A stretch of 64,000 bases of DNA from Mesorhizobium qingshengii (GTDB taxonomy: Bacteria > Pseudomonadota > Alphaproteobacteria > Rhizobiales > Rhizobiaceae), in contig NZ_JAPFQA010000002.1 in assembly GCF_027563465.1 (NCBI RefSeq), positions 372,001 through 436,000 of the forward strand, in the 5' to 3' direction. The notes beneath the pieces are model-generated. The model searched no databases and was not told where the DNA came from. It was given only the letters and a program-made list of their open reading frames with translations. Position numbers and translations under genes: made by a program. Shown piece by piece: positions 32,483 through 42,006 of the stretch (the stretch's first letter is position 1; every line of letters begins with the position of its first letter).

Positions 32483-34561
32483 ATGTCCCAAGTCAAAACC
32501 AAACCGAAATCGGTCGACGGCGCCAAATCACTCCGTGCTGAAAAGCCGCGCCAAAGGAAATCGCGCGAAGACAAACAGCATGACGAGAAGCCGCGCGAAG
32601 AGAAGCCATCAGCCGCCGAAGTGGCGCCTGAAGTCAACGGCCAGGCCGCGCCGCCGCCGGATGCCGTAGAACCCGATCCGGAACTGACGCCCGAGGAGGC
32701 CGAGCAGGCGCGCAAGAAATACTTGCTGCGGCGTTTCTGGATCAGCGCGCGCGGTTACTGGAGCCGGCGGGGCGACCGGCTCGCCTGGCCGTTCACGATC
32801 GGGCTGTTGATCCTGATCTGCGTCAATGTCGGCTTCCAGTACGGGATCAATGTGTGGAACCGTGCGATTTTCGACGCGCTTGAGCAACGCAATGCCCACA
32901 CCGTTTATTTCCTGAGCGCCGTATTCCTGCCGCTCGTGCTCGGGAGCGGCAGCCTTGTCGTCGCGCAAGTCTACCTGCGCATGACGATACAGCGCCGCTG
33001 GCGTTCCTGGCTCACCACCGCGGTCATCGCGCGCTGGCTCGCAAGCGGGCGTTACTATCAGTTGAACCTCGTCAGCGGCGACCACCAGAATCCCGAAGCC
33101 CGCCTCACGGACGATTTGCGGATTGCCACGGAATCGCCCGTCGATTTCATCTCAGGTGTCATCAACGCGTTCCTGGCGGCCTCGACCTTCATCGTGGTGT
33201 TGTGGACGATCGGCGGCGCCTTGAGCCTCACCCTCGCAGGCTCGACCATCACCGTTCCCGGCTTCCTTGTCATCACGGCGGTGATCTATGCCGCGATCAC
33301 GTCCACCTCGATGGTGGTCATTGGCCGCCATTTCGTCCGCCTCTCCGAGGAGAAAAACCAGGCGGAAGCCGAGTTCCGCTACACGCTGACGCGCGTGCGG
33401 GAAAACGGCGAGAGCATTGCCTTGCTCGGCGGTGAGGAAGAAGAGCGCAGCGGCATCGACAAGACGTTCGGCCATGTGCTCAAGCAATGGGCGCTGCTGA
33501 CAGGCCAGCACATGCGCACGGCGCTGGTATCGCAGGGATCGAGCCTGTTTGCGCCGGTCGTGCCGATCTTGCTTTGCGCGCCAAAGTTCCTCGAAGGCAG
33601 CATGACGATTGGACAGGTCATGCAGGCAGCGTCCGCCTTTGCCATCGTTCAGGGCGCGTTTGGATGGCTGGTCGACAATTACCCGCGCCTCGCCGACTGG
33701 AACGCCTCCGCACGGCGCGTCGCCTCGCTGATGATGTCGCTCGACGGGCTCGAGCGCGCCGAGCAGAGCGACGCCCTGGGACGCATCGGTCGTGGCGAAA
33801 CCGAAGACGGTGCCATGCTCAGGCTGGACAATCTCTCGGTGACGCTCGACGACGGCACCGCCGTGGTCAAGGAAACCGGGGTTGTGATCCAACCGGGCGA
33901 GCGGGTGCTGGTGGCCGGTGAATCCGGTTCCGGCAAGAGCACGCTGGTGCGGGCCGTCGCGGGCCTGTGGCCCTGGGGTGGCGGCCGCGTCAATTTCCAC
34001 GCCGGCAGGCGGTTGTTCATGCTGCCACAACGTCCCTACATCCCGTCGGGCACACTCCGCCGTACGGTCGCCTATCCCGCCGCCGCCGACAACTGGACGA
34101 TCAAGGAGATCAACGCTGCCCTCGACAAGGTGGGCCTCGGCTATCTCGTCGCCAGGATCGAGGAAGACGCACCGTGGGACCAGACCTTGTCGGGCGGCGA
34201 AAAGCAGCGCCTCGCCTTCGCACGCCTTCTCCTGCACAGCCCCGATATTGTCGTGCTGGATGAAGCAACCGCCGCACTCGATGAGAAGAGCCAGGGCGAG
34301 ATGATGGAAACGCTGATCCGCGAATTGCCTAAAGTCACCATAATCAGCGTGGCGCACCGCGCCGAGCTGGAAGCCTTCCACAGCCGCAAGATCACCCTGG
34401 AGCGGCGCAAGGGCGGAGCAAAGCTTGTCAGCGATATCGATCTTGTCCCGCGCAAGGGCAAGCGGAACCTGCTCACGCGCGCCTTGTGGGGTTCCCGGAT
34501 CGAAAGGCCGCGCAAGCTGGAACAGGCGGCGCTGTCCGAAGGCAATTCCAGGAAAGTGTGA
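32483..34561 (+). CDS. BacA/SbmA-like ABC transporter with fused ATPase
   Basis: A 692-residue membrane protein with fused ATPase domain. Residues 1-80 are highly charged (Lys, Glu, Pro rich), followed by about six membrane segments (residues about 105-370) of the SbmA/BacA and ABC_membrane_2 type, and an ATPase domain from about 440: Walker A AGESGSGKSTLVRAVAG, LSGGEKQRLAFARL and Walker B IVVLDEATAALD. The layout matches rhizobial BclA and YddA, peptide importers that protect against antimicrobial peptides. ATG 32483 (MSQVK) is chosen; ATG 32447 adds 12 residues and cannot be excluded. Confidence 0.85.
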   Translation: MSQVKTKPKSVDGAKSLRAEKPRQRKSREDKQHDEKPREEKPSAAEVAPEVNGQAAPPPDAVEPDPELTPEEAEQARKKYLLRRFWISARGYWSRRGDRLAWPFTIGLLILICVNVGFQYGINVWNRAIFDALEQRNAHTVYFLSAVFLPLVLGSGSLVVAQVYLRMTIQRRWRSWLTTAVIARWLASGRYYQLNLVSGDHQNPEARLTDDLRIATESPVDFISGVINAFLAASTFIVVLWTIGGALSLTLAGSTITVPGFLVITAVIYAAITSTSMVVIGRHFVRLSEEKNQAEAEFRYTLTRVRENGESIALLGGEEEERSGIDKTFGHVLKQWALLTGQHMRTALVSQGSSLFAPVVPILLCAPKFLEGSMTIGQVMQAASAFAIVQGAFGWLVDNYPRLADWNASARRVASLMMSLDGLERAEQSDALGRIGRGETEDGAMLRLDNLSVTLDDGTAVVKETGVVIQPGERVLVAGESGSGKSTLVRAVAGLWPWGGGRVNFHAGRRLFMLPQRPYIPSGTLRRTVAYPAAADNWTIKEINAALDKVGLGYLVARIEEDAPWDQTLSGGEKQRLAFARLLLHSPDIVVLDEATAALDEKSQGEMMETLIRELPKVTIISVAHRAELEAFHSRKITLERRKGGAKLVSDIDLVPRKGKRNLLTRALWGSRIERPRKLEQAALSEGNSRKV

Positions 34562-34594
34562 GGCGGTTTTCCGTCCGGAATTGCGTCGCTCTAA

Positions 34595-36109
34595 CTAGGA
34601 TGTGTAGAGATCCCTGTAGGTCTCGCGCAACAGATTCTTCTGCACCTTGCCCATGGTGTTGCGCGGCAATTCGTCGACGAAGATCACCCGCTTCGGGTGC
34701 TTGTACTTTGCCACGCGCCCGGCAATGGCGCTCAGAATCTCGACCCCGGTGATCTGCGAGACCGGCGCACGCACGACCACAGCGGTGACGCCTTCGCCGA
34801 AATCCGGATGGGCAACGCCGATTACGGCGCTTTCCGTGACCCCGTCAAGCGCGTCGATCTCGCTTTCGAGTTCCTTCGGGTAGATGTTGTAGCCGCCGGA
34901 AATGATCAGGTCCTTGCCGCGGCCGACGATGTGGACATAGCCGTCGCCGTCGATCATGCCGAGATCGCCCGTGATGAAGAAGCCATCGGCGCGGAATTCC
35001 GCCCTGGTCTTTTCCGGCATGCGCCAGTAGCCGCCGAAGACGTTGGGACCCTTGACCTCGATCATACCGACCTCGCCTTGGGCGAGCGGCCGGCCATCGT
35101 CGGGGTCGGCGATGCGTAGCGATACGCCAGGCAAGGGGAAGCCGACCGTTCCGGCGCGCCGCTCGCCGTCATAGGGGTTGGAGGTGTTCATGTTGGTTTC
35201 GGTCATGCCGTAGCGCTCGAGGATCGCGTGGCCGGTGCGCTCGCGCCAGGCCTTGTGCGTCTCGGCAAGCAGCGGCGCCGAACCGGAAATGAACAGGCGG
35301 ATGTTCTTCGCCGCCTGGCGGTCCAGCCCGCCCTGCTGAAGCAGGCGCACATAGAAGGTCGGCACCCCCATCAGAACGGTTGCACGCGGCAACAGCGAGA
35401 CGATGCGGCCTGCGTCGAATTTCCGCTCGAACAGCATCGACGCACCGGCCATCAGGATGACGTTGGTGGCAACGAACAGGCCGTGGGTGTGGAAGATCGG
35501 CAGCGCGTGGATCAGCACATCATCCGTCGTGAAGCGCCAGTGATCGACCAGCACCCGTGCGTTCGAGGCGAGGTTCTCGTGGCTGAGCATGGCGCCTTTC
35601 GAGCGGCCGGTCGTTCCCGAGGTGTAGAGGATCGCGGCGAGATCGCCTTCGCCGCGCGTCACATCGTGGAAGTCCGAGGGCAGCCGCGAGGCCTGATCGG
35701 TCAGCGATCCCTCGCCCTTGCCGTCGAGGGTGACGGTGGCGGCGCCCGCCTTTTGCGCCAGCGCTTCGATGTCGGCCGCCCTTGCCGGATCACAGACGAC
35801 CAGTCGTGGCCCGGCATCGCCGAAGAAATACTCCAGCTCGGCCAGTGTGTAGGCGGTGTTGAGCGGCAGGAAGACGGCGCCGGCACGCAGGCAAGCGAGA
35901 TAGAGCAGGATCGCCTCCGGGCTCTTCTCGACCTGAACGGCGACCCGGTCTCCCGGCTCGACGCCCAGTTGCAGAAGTGTGTGCGCCAGCTGCGCCGACC
36001 GCGCCAGCATGTCGCCATAGGTGAGCGAGCGCCCATCATCGGTGTCCATCAACAGGCGGCCTGGCGCCGGCATCCTGGAACGGAACGCATCGAACAGATG
36101 ATTGCTCAT
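34595..36109 (-). CDS. matB: Malonyl-CoA synthetase
   Basis: A 504-residue adenylate-forming ligase that activates malonate (or methylmalonate) with CoA and ATP. The P-loop is ILYTSGTTGRSKGAMLSHEN, further motifs are ERYGMTETNMNTSNPYDG and FFITGDLGMIDGDGYVHIVG, and the catalytic lysine is in NTMGKVQKNLL. Length equals characterised rhizobial MatB. ATG 36109 (MSNHLF) fits the family start. The upstream GntR gene is probably the regulator MatR; matA and matC are not in the window, so malonate decarboxylation and uptake must be encoded elsewhere, or MatB works alone. Confidence 0.92.
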   Translation of the reverse strand: MSNHLFDAFRSRMPAPGRLLMDTDDGRSLTYGDMLARSAQLAHTLLQLGVEPGDRVAVQVEKSPEAILLYLACLRAGAVFLPLNTAYTLAELEYFFGDAGPRLVVCDPARAADIEALAQKAGAATVTLDGKGEGSLTDQASRLPSDFHDVTRGEGDLAAILYTSGTTGRSKGAMLSHENLASNARVLVDHWRFTTDDVLIHALPIFHTHGLFVATNVILMAGASMLFERKFDAGRIVSLLPRATVLMGVPTFYVRLLQQGGLDRQAAKNIRLFISGSAPLLAETHKAWRERTGHAILERYGMTETNMNTSNPYDGERRAGTVGFPLPGVSLRIADPDDGRPLAQGEVGMIEVKGPNVFGGYWRMPEKTRAEFRADGFFITGDLGMIDGDGYVHIVGRGKDLIISGGYNIYPKELESEIDALDGVTESAVIGVAHPDFGEGVTAVVVRAPVSQITGVEILSAIAGRVAKYKHPKRVIFVDELPRNTMGKVQKNLLRETYRDLYTS

Positions 36110-36253
36110 GAAGTCTTTCCCGGCGGCGGAGTTGGCAGCGCTGAGCACGCTTTTCGAGCGGCATGCATTGGCGGCGAAGAGTTCGCGGTTCTTGGTCGTG
36201 CCGTCAAGACCGCAAGCGCCGGTTCGCGCTCGCCACGCCAGCGGTAACGGTCG

Positions 36254-37000
36254 CTAGCCCCGGGCGCGTTCGGCCTTGCCGGCGGCCGCCTTTGACTCTT
36301 CGCCTTGCCTGAAGCGTTCCAGGCACATGGCAGCGGTCAACTGGTAGTGATTGACAAGGGCCTCGACCGCGCCATCGGCATCGCCGTCCAGGGCACATTC
36401 AGCGATCAGGCGATGCTCGCCGAGATCGTCGCGCTGCATGCTTTCGCCGTCATTGGCCATCTGCCGGTAGCGGTGGGCGTGATCGGAAAGCTGATCGCAA
36501 AATCCCACCAGCCAGTGCGAGCGGCAGGCCGAGATCAGAACCCGGTGGAAGATGCGGTGCAGCTTCTCCCAATCCGGATCGAGCGAGGAGGGATTGTGCG
36601 GCGAAAGACGTGACGCGCGCCCCAGGCGATGCAGTGCCAGCACCACCTGCTCTTCCCATTCGGCAGTGCCGTGAGCGATGGATTCGCGAAGCGCCCGTTC
36701 TTCGAGCCAGCAGCGGGTGCGCGTCAGCTCTTCAAGCTCCGACGCGCTGACCGGCATGATGAAGAAGCCGCGCTGATCGTGCCGGCCGAGAAGCCCCTCC
36801 GAGGCGAGGCGATTGAGCGCCTCGCGGACAGGGGAAGCGCCAGCCCCATATCTGGAAACCGCCCATTCGACCCGTAGCTTGCTCTCGGCTTCAAGGACAC
36901 CGTCAAGAAGGTCTGCACGCAGTTGGTGATAGACCGCGCTGGCAAGCGTGCTCTTGGATCCTGCGCCGTCGTCGTCGAGATTGGCAGCTCCGTATGACAT
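36254..37000 (-). CDS. GntR-family (FCD domain) transcriptional regulator
   Basis: A 248-residue regulator with winged helix at about residues 17-85 (YHQLRADLLDGVLEAESKL, GASPVREALNRLASEGLL) and a FadR-type FCD ligand domain (about 95-225) with the metal-binding pattern around SLDPDWEKLHRIFHRVLISA and ECALDGDADGAVEAL. AAGGAG precedes ATG 37000. It is 144 bp upstream of matB on the same strand, the arrangement of MatR in rhizobia. A palindrome at 37062-37071 is a candidate operator. Confidence 0.88.
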   Translation of the reverse strand: MSYGAANLDDDGAGSKSTLASAVYHQLRADLLDGVLEAESKLRVEWAVSRYGAGASPVREALNRLASEGLLGRHDQRGFFIMPVSASELEELTRTRCWLEERALRESIAHGTAEWEEQVVLALHRLGRASRLSPHNPSSLDPDWEKLHRIFHRVLISACRSHWLVGFCDQLSDHAHRYRQMANDGESMQRDDLGEHRLIAECALDGDADGAVEALVNHYQLTAAMCLERFRQGEESKAAAGKAERARG

Positions 37001-37372
37001 AGCGACTCCTTGTCCCCAAAACTTGTCTTGGGCAATTCGAGTCCGAGAGCATTCCCTTTTCGTACGCGTACTATACAGCTTCCGCCGCTGAACGCTCAAG
37101 CAGAAGATCACGCCATCGCACTTAAGCACAAAGAAATATGCGACATGCCGGGATTTTATCCCGCTAATCCGCGCGTTTCCACAACCTGAGGAAACTCAAC
37201 CCGTTTGCATGCACGCAGGGGAATCTGTTCTTTCCGTTCTTTTGTATGGGTGCGAGACTGTCTGTCCTGCCGTGTCGGACGGTGCGGCGAACATTCGAAT
37301 CGAATGAGGCCGCCGCTTCTCATCCAGATCGATGCCGTGGAGCATCGGACCTCGCGAGTGGGCGCCGTGCGT
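37001..37372. other. Intergenic region between the GntR gene and rpe
   Basis: No gene is supported. Besides the palindrome at 37062-37071 it contains CGGGAT-TTT-ATCCCG (37149-37163), a 6-bp hairpin. The remaining right part is downstream of rpe and shows no terminator. Confidence 0.45.
37062..37071. promoter_or_regulatory. GTACGCGTAC palindrome, candidate GntR operator
   Basis: Perfect 10-bp palindrome 62 bp upstream of the FCD-type regulator start, in a sequence TCGTACGCGTACTA close to the FCD-family pattern of short inverted GTAC half-sites. Probable autoregulatory site. Confidence 0.5.
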
Positions 37373-38050
37373 TTAGCCGGCTGCGTTGTCGGCTGCCGTC
37401 CTGATCGCCTGAATGTTTGCCCGATAAGCTTCGACGCTGCCGCCCTTGAAGATGGCGGCGCCGGCCACCAGCACGTCGGCGCCGGCGGCGGTGACCAGTG
37501 GCGCGGTTTCGGCCGACACGCCGCCGTCGATCTCAATGCGGATCGGCCGGTCGCCGATCAGCGCCTTGACACGCTTCACCTTGTCGACGATCCCCGGAAT
37601 GAAGGCCTGGCCGCCGAAGCCCGGATTGACGGTCATGATCAGGATTAGGTCGAGCCGGTCGAGCACATATTCGACCGCGCTTTCCGGCGTTGCCGGATTG
37701 AGCGACACACCCGCCTTCTTGCCAAGATTCCTGATCGTCTGCAGCGAGCGGTCGAGATGCGGTCCGGCCTCGGCATGCACCGTCATGCCGTCGCAGCCGG
37801 CCTCGGCGAAGGCGGCCAGATAGGGATCGGCCGGCGCGATCATCAGATGGCAGTCGAAGAAGGCCTTGGTGCGGTCGCGGATCGCCTTGATCACCGGCGG
37901 GCCAAAAGTGATGTTGGGCACGAAATGCCCATCCATCACATCGAGATGGATCCAGTCGGCGCCGGCCGCCACCACCGCCTCGACCTCGTCGCCAAGCCTG
38001 GAAAAGTCCGATGCCAGCACGGATGGTGCGATCAGGGTTTTCTTGCTCAT
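37373..38050 (-). CDS. rpe: Ribulose-phosphate 3-epimerase
   Basis: A 225-residue TIM-barrel enzyme of the pentose phosphate and Calvin pathways, interconverting ribulose 5-phosphate and xylulose 5-phosphate. [34 protein letters not shown] (metal His and Asp), [13 protein letters not shown] and [11 protein letters not shown] are all intact. Single gene with a 187-bp gap on its 5' side. C-terminal length normal. Confidence 0.95.
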   Translation of the reverse strand: MSKKTLIAPSVLASDFSRLGDEVEAVVAAGADWIHLDVMDGHFVPNITFGPPVIKAIRDRTKAFFDCHLMIAPADPYLAAFAEAGCDGMTVHAEAGPHLDRSLQTIRNLGKKAGVSLNPATPESAVEYVLDRLDLILIMTVNPGFGGQAFIPGIVDKVKRVKALIGDRPIRIEIDGGVSAETAPLVTAAGADVLVAGAAIFKGGSVEAYRANIQAIRTAADNAAG

Positions 38051-38182
38051 GGTGCTGCCTTTCCGAGCGCCCTTTCATGTGGCCACTCCGAATCGACTGC
38101 CTAATGCGCTCCAGGTGACTTGTCGAGTGCGCAGCTGGATGGCCGCACAGGCTGGCGTGACGCGCGGCGTCCCCGGGGATCC

Positions 38183-38214
38183 AAAAAAGAACCCGCCGGA
38201 TTGCTCCGGCGGGC
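38183..38214 (-). terminator. Rho-independent terminator of the 1252-aa surface protein operon
   Basis: On the minus strand TCCGGCGGG pairs with CCCGCCGGA (9 bp, four-base loop, 38192-38213) and runs into GTTCTTTTTT (to 38183). It starts 24 bp after the stop of the 1252-residue gene. Confidence 0.85.
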
Positions 38215-38237
38215 TCGCGATGTCTGACTGGACAGGA

Positions 38238-41200
38238 TTACGGCTTGAAGTTCTGGATGTTGTTGGTCGCCGGATCCAGTTGCTGCTGCTCGACCGGCGG
38301 CCTGCGCCGCGGCAGAAGCTGCAGGATATTCGGGTTCAGCAGGTTCGGGTTGATCTCCACGCCCGGCTGCCTGCGGATCGGCACGCAGTCCGGATACCGT
38401 CCGACCGTGCCCACCGGGCAACGCCGTTTGATGATCGGCTGGCACTGGCCGTTGATCATCTGCGAGCCCGGTGCGCATTCCACCTGCGGCGGCTTGCGGC
38501 AGGCACCGTCGATCACCTGCGTCCCACGCGGACAGACACACTCGCCGCGCTTGTTGTGGACCTGCCCGCGTATGTCGCACTGCTGCTGTGTCGGCTGCTT
38601 GCGCCGGCAGGCGTTGCCTTGCACCTCGGTACCCCGTGGGCAGACGCAATCGCCGTTGGCGTCGTGGACCTGACCACGGATCGTGCACTGATCGGGCTTC
38701 GGCCGGATCGGACGGCAGGCTCCGTTGCGCACCTCGGTCCCTTGCGGGCAGACGCAATCGCCATCGGCATTGCGGATCTGGCCGGGGATGCGGCACTGCT
38801 GAGGCTTCGGCCGGATCGGACGGCAGGCGCCGTTGCGCACCTCGGTCCCTTGCGGGCAGACACAATCGCCATAGGCATCATGGATCTGGCCGCGGATGGT
38901 GCACTGCTCGGGCTTGTCGGTCCTGACGCACTTCCCGTTCTCCAGTGCCGTGCCGCGCGGGCAGACGCAGCGTCCGTCCTCGGTGCGGATCTGGCCTTCG
39001 AGCAGCACGCAGCGCTTCGGCGGCGGCGGCGTTGGCAGAACGTTGGTGCCGCCGCCGGTGCACTGGCCGTTGCGGAAGGTTGTGCCTTCAGGGCAGACGC
39101 AGCGGCCCGCGTCGTTCATGACGAAACCTTGCGAGCACTCCTTCTTCACCTCATGCGTGATGATGAAGGGGTGGCAGGCATAGGCCCTGCCGCGGTCGCC
39201 CTGCACGTTGGCCTGGTCGCCACCAAGCACATCGCCCCCGCCTTGCACCCGTGTGTCGGGAGACAGGACGCCAACGCAGTTCTGGCCGCTGACGTTGCCC
39301 TGCAGATTGGCCAGTCGGCCATCGTCGGGGATAACCACCGTCACGTGGTGCGACTGGCTTTCGCCCGCGCCAAGCGACAGGTTGGTTATGCAGGACGCCG
39401 GCAAGGTTGCCGGCTCCGGCGAGCAGCCGAAGGGCGGGTCGATCGAGGTGATCGCAACGCCGTCCAGCCGGCCGAGACCCTCCACGCCGATCGCATCACC
39501 GATGCGAACCGGACCGGAGAAGGGGCTCGTCCCATCGTTTGATATGGTGATGTCGAACGAGCAGGGTTGGCCGAGCCGGCATTCGCGGTCGCCGGTCTTT
39601 TCGACGCGGATGGTCGACGGGCCACCGCCCTTGGCGCAGGCCTGGCCGATCGGATAGACGACGTCGTCGCCTTGCGCCGGCCCGTAGGAGCCGCGCGCGC
39701 AGTTCTCGAACTCGCCATTCGCCGAAACCGTCACGTCGAAGTGGCGGCTGGTTCCGGGTGTCATGACGGCACCGGGAATCTGGCACGACAGCGCATTGGC
39801 CGGAACCGGTCCGCAAGCCCATTCCGCGCCGTCAGGAGTGACGGTCTGGATCTGGACTGGCGCTCCGCCGGCCACCAGCGTGGCGGCGTCGTTGACCCGC
39901 ACCGGACCGGTGGGGGCAGCCGTACCGGTGCTGATCACGGTGATGCGGCAGGAAACCACCGCGGCACCGGCCAGCGAACCGCTGCACACCTTGGTGATGC
40001 GCAGGGCAGGCTGGCCGCCATTGGGATGACGGATGCGTTCCTTGGCGCAGGCCTTGTTGTTGGTGAGGTCGGTTTCACCGGGGATGGGTTTCACCTCGGC
40101 GCAGTTCTCCACCGTGTCCGACCGATAGCCGGCCGGCATGACCGCCTTGACGAAGATCGGCGTCGAGGCACCCGCAGGCAGCGAGATGCCTGCATTGTCG
40201 CAGCGGAACTGGCCGGGCCCAGTCGGTCCGCAGGTCCATGGCGGGGTCGGGCCGAATGTCGAGGACGTCGGCGCGCCACCGGGATAGGTGTCGACCACCG
40301 TCAGCGGCCCGTTGTAGGTGCCGGTGCCGTTGTTGATGACGTCTATCACGAAGGTGCAGATGCCGTCGGCGGTGCAGACCTCCGAGCGGGCACGCTTCTT
40401 CAGGATCAGGTCGACTTTCTTCTCGACCGGCGGCTGGCAGTCGCGGTCACGATCGCCACGCCGGCAGATCGGGATCGAGGCGCAGCCGCGATCGTTCGAC
40501 TGGCTGCCGAACAGTGGCTTGCCGCTGGCCGCATAATTATAGGCGGCGCAGTTGCGCAAGACGCTGCCTTGCCAGCCCCCAGCCGGCTTGAAGCCGAGCT
40601 TGAGGTCGACGAAGGCGCCCGGATTGAGCGTGGTCACCGGATAGGTGCACGTCATCGGGGTGGCGCCGGGCACGCAGACCCAGGGCGGATTGGGCCCTGA
40701 ATCCAGCGTCGAGCCGGCCGGCAGTGTCACCTCGTTGAGCACGATCTTGCCGTTGTAGGGCGCGGTGCCGACATTGGTGACCCTGATGGTGAAGTCGCAG
40801 CCACCGGCCATCGTGCAACGCGGGACATCGGCGCGTTTCTCGACCTTGAGGTCAGGTTCCTTGTCCCTGGGCGGGCACCTCTGGTCGCGCGGGATGACGA
40901 TGTCGATGGTCTGCGTGCAGCACAGGCCCCAGCCTTCCTTCGGGCCGGCATAGGTCTCGATGCCGGTGACGATGAGATGGATGACGTCGCCGGGTGACGC
41001 CCCGACGATCTTCCAGTTGAGCACACCGCCGCCCGCCGGCACCAGCTGGGTGTCGGGGATGATGGTGATGCCGGGTGTTGTCGTCGAAACCTGCACCCAC
41101 TTGCCGCCCATCTCAGGGCCGACCGGCATGTGGTAGATGAAGGCGCCGCCACCTGGCACGCAATCGACCGTGCCGCGTTCCACCTTGAAGCATTCCTTGC

Positions 41201-41996
41201 CGGGAGGTGGTGGCGGCGGATTGCACTTGGTCAAATCGATGCGGATCGAGGTCTTCTCGCCGGTCAGGATGTTGCCGTCGTCGGGCTTGCTCGGATCCTG
41301 CGACGGGATGATGATCCCGGTGCCCGGTCCGGCGGTCACCTTGATCAGGCCCTGGTTGTCGACGATCGTCGGCGCGGGAAACGCCGCATGATCGATCTTG
41401 GCCGTGATCCGGAAGTTGATGACGCGCTCGTTCGGAGCGCCGACGCCGTCTAGATCGGAGGCGGAAATCCGGAAGTCGGAAACATCCGCCGTATCGTTCG
41501 GACTCGCCGACGTGCTGATCGTTGCACCCGGTAGCGGTCCGCCGGACGAATCCGTGCCGTCGCCGGACACATTCACGTTGACGATCTCAAGGCCGTGCGG
41601 AAGCTGATCCTTGAAGTCGATCCTGACCTTGTTCAGTCTGGCCGCCAGGCTTGGGTCGGCAAAGCCTTGCGGATCGCCGCGCAAGCCGAAGCTCAGCGAA
41701 TAGACGACGTAGTCGCAGCTGCGCTGGCCACCTTTCTTGATGAAGAAGGGCACCATGCGTCCGGGCTCCGGATTGATGATGCGCGGGTTGTCGAGTTGCA
41801 GCGGTTGGACATCCGGGCTGGTCGCCTGGATGTTCTGCGCGGCGACGGCCGGCAGTGCGGGCGCGAGAGCGACCGCGATACCGGCCGCCATCAGCCAGCG
41901 CGCGCCGCGCCTGGCGTATGACAGGGGTTTCATGATCGTCTCCATGACGGTTTTTTGAGTGTTGGTCGCGAGTGGGGACAGGGCAAGAATGTTCAT
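38238..41996 (-). CDS. Large secreted DUF11-type protein with four-cysteine repeats
   Basis: A 1252-residue exported protein of unknown function. Residues about 31-53 are a signal peptide core (cleavage after AVAA), preceded by an unusually long n-region; ATG 41996 has AGGAGGG upstream, while ATG 41933 with GGAG would give a normal signal. Residues 269-369 are a cysteine module shared with the protein encoded upstream. About 381-505, 526-651, 663-787 and 796-941 are four DUF11-like beta domains. Residues 953-1205 hold seven repeats with spacing near C-x10-C-x-C-x10-C (CVCPxGTxxxNGxC). The tail is Pro/Gln rich. It starts 10 bp after the upstream gene stop. Likely cell-surface or matrix protein. 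Confidence 0.8.
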   Translation of the reverse strand: MNILALSPLATNTQKTVMETIMKPLSYARRGARWLMAAGIAVALAPALPAVAAQNIQATSPDVQPLQLDNPRIINPEPGRMVPFFIKKGGQRSCDYVVYSLSFGLRGDPQGFADPSLAARLNKVRIDFKDQLPHGLEIVNVNVSGDGTDSSGGPLPGATISTSASPNDTADVSDFRISASDLDGVGAPNERVINFRITAKIDHAAFPAPTIVDNQGLIKVTAGPGTGIIIPSQDPSKPDDGNILTGEKTSIRIDLTKCNPPPPPPGKECFKVERGTVDCVPGGGAFIYHMPVGPEMGGKWVQVSTTTPGITIIPDTQLVPAGGGVLNWKIVGASPGDVIHLIVTGIETYAGPKEGWGLCCTQTIDIVIPRDQRCPPRDKEPDLKVEKRADVPRCTMAGGCDFTIRVTNVGTAPYNGKIVLNEVTLPAGSTLDSGPNPPWVCVPGATPMTCTYPVTTLNPGAFVDLKLGFKPAGGWQGSVLRNCAAYNYAASGKPLFGSQSNDRGCASIPICRRGDRDRDCQPPVEKKVDLILKKRARSEVCTADGICTFVIDVINNGTGTYNGPLTVVDTYPGGAPTSSTFGPTPPWTCGPTGPGQFRCDNAGISLPAGASTPIFVKAVMPAGYRSDTVENCAEVKPIPGETDLTNNKACAKERIRHPNGGQPALRITKVCSGSLAGAAVVSCRITVISTGTAAPTGPVRVNDAATLVAGGAPVQIQTVTPDGAEWACGPVPANALSCQIPGAVMTPGTSRHFDVTVSANGEFENCARGSYGPAQGDDVVYPIGQACAKGGGPSTIRVEKTGDRECRLGQPCSFDITISNDGTSPFSGPVRIGDAIGVEGLGRLDGVAITSIDPPFGCSPEPATLPASCITNLSLGAGESQSHHVTVVIPDDGRLANLQGNVSGQNCVGVLSPDTRVQGGGDVLGGDQANVQGDRGRAYACHPFIITHEVKKECSQGFVMNDAGRCVCPEGTTFRNGQCTGGGTNVLPTPPPPKRCVLLEGQIRTEDGRCVCPRGTALENGKCVRTDKPEQCTIRGQIHDAYGDCVCPQGTEVRNGACRPIRPKPQQCRIPGQIRNADGDCVCPQGTEVRNGACRPIRPKPDQCTIRGQVHDANGDCVCPRGTEVQGNACRRKQPTQQQCDIRGQVHNKRGECVCPRGTQVIDGACRKPPQVECAPGSQMINGQCQPIIKRRCPVGTVGRYPDCVPIRRQPGVEINPNLLNPNILQLLPRRRPPVEQQQLDPATNNIQNFKP
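38382..39140 (-). repeat. Coding tandem repeats, 108-bp (36-residue) unit
   Basis: Seven cysteine repeats in the 3' part of the surface-protein gene. The best conserved pair are 108 bp apart (compare GGCTTCGGCCGGATCGGACG at 38695 and 38803), encoding 36-residue units ending NGACRPIRPKP. Copy number could vary between strains. Confidence 0.8.
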
Positions 41997-42006
41997 CTTT
42001 CCCTCC

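Noticed and set aside
38382..39140. CRISPR-like array
   Set aside because: The periodic DNA repeats are in frame, encode regular cysteine repeats, and lack unique spacers.
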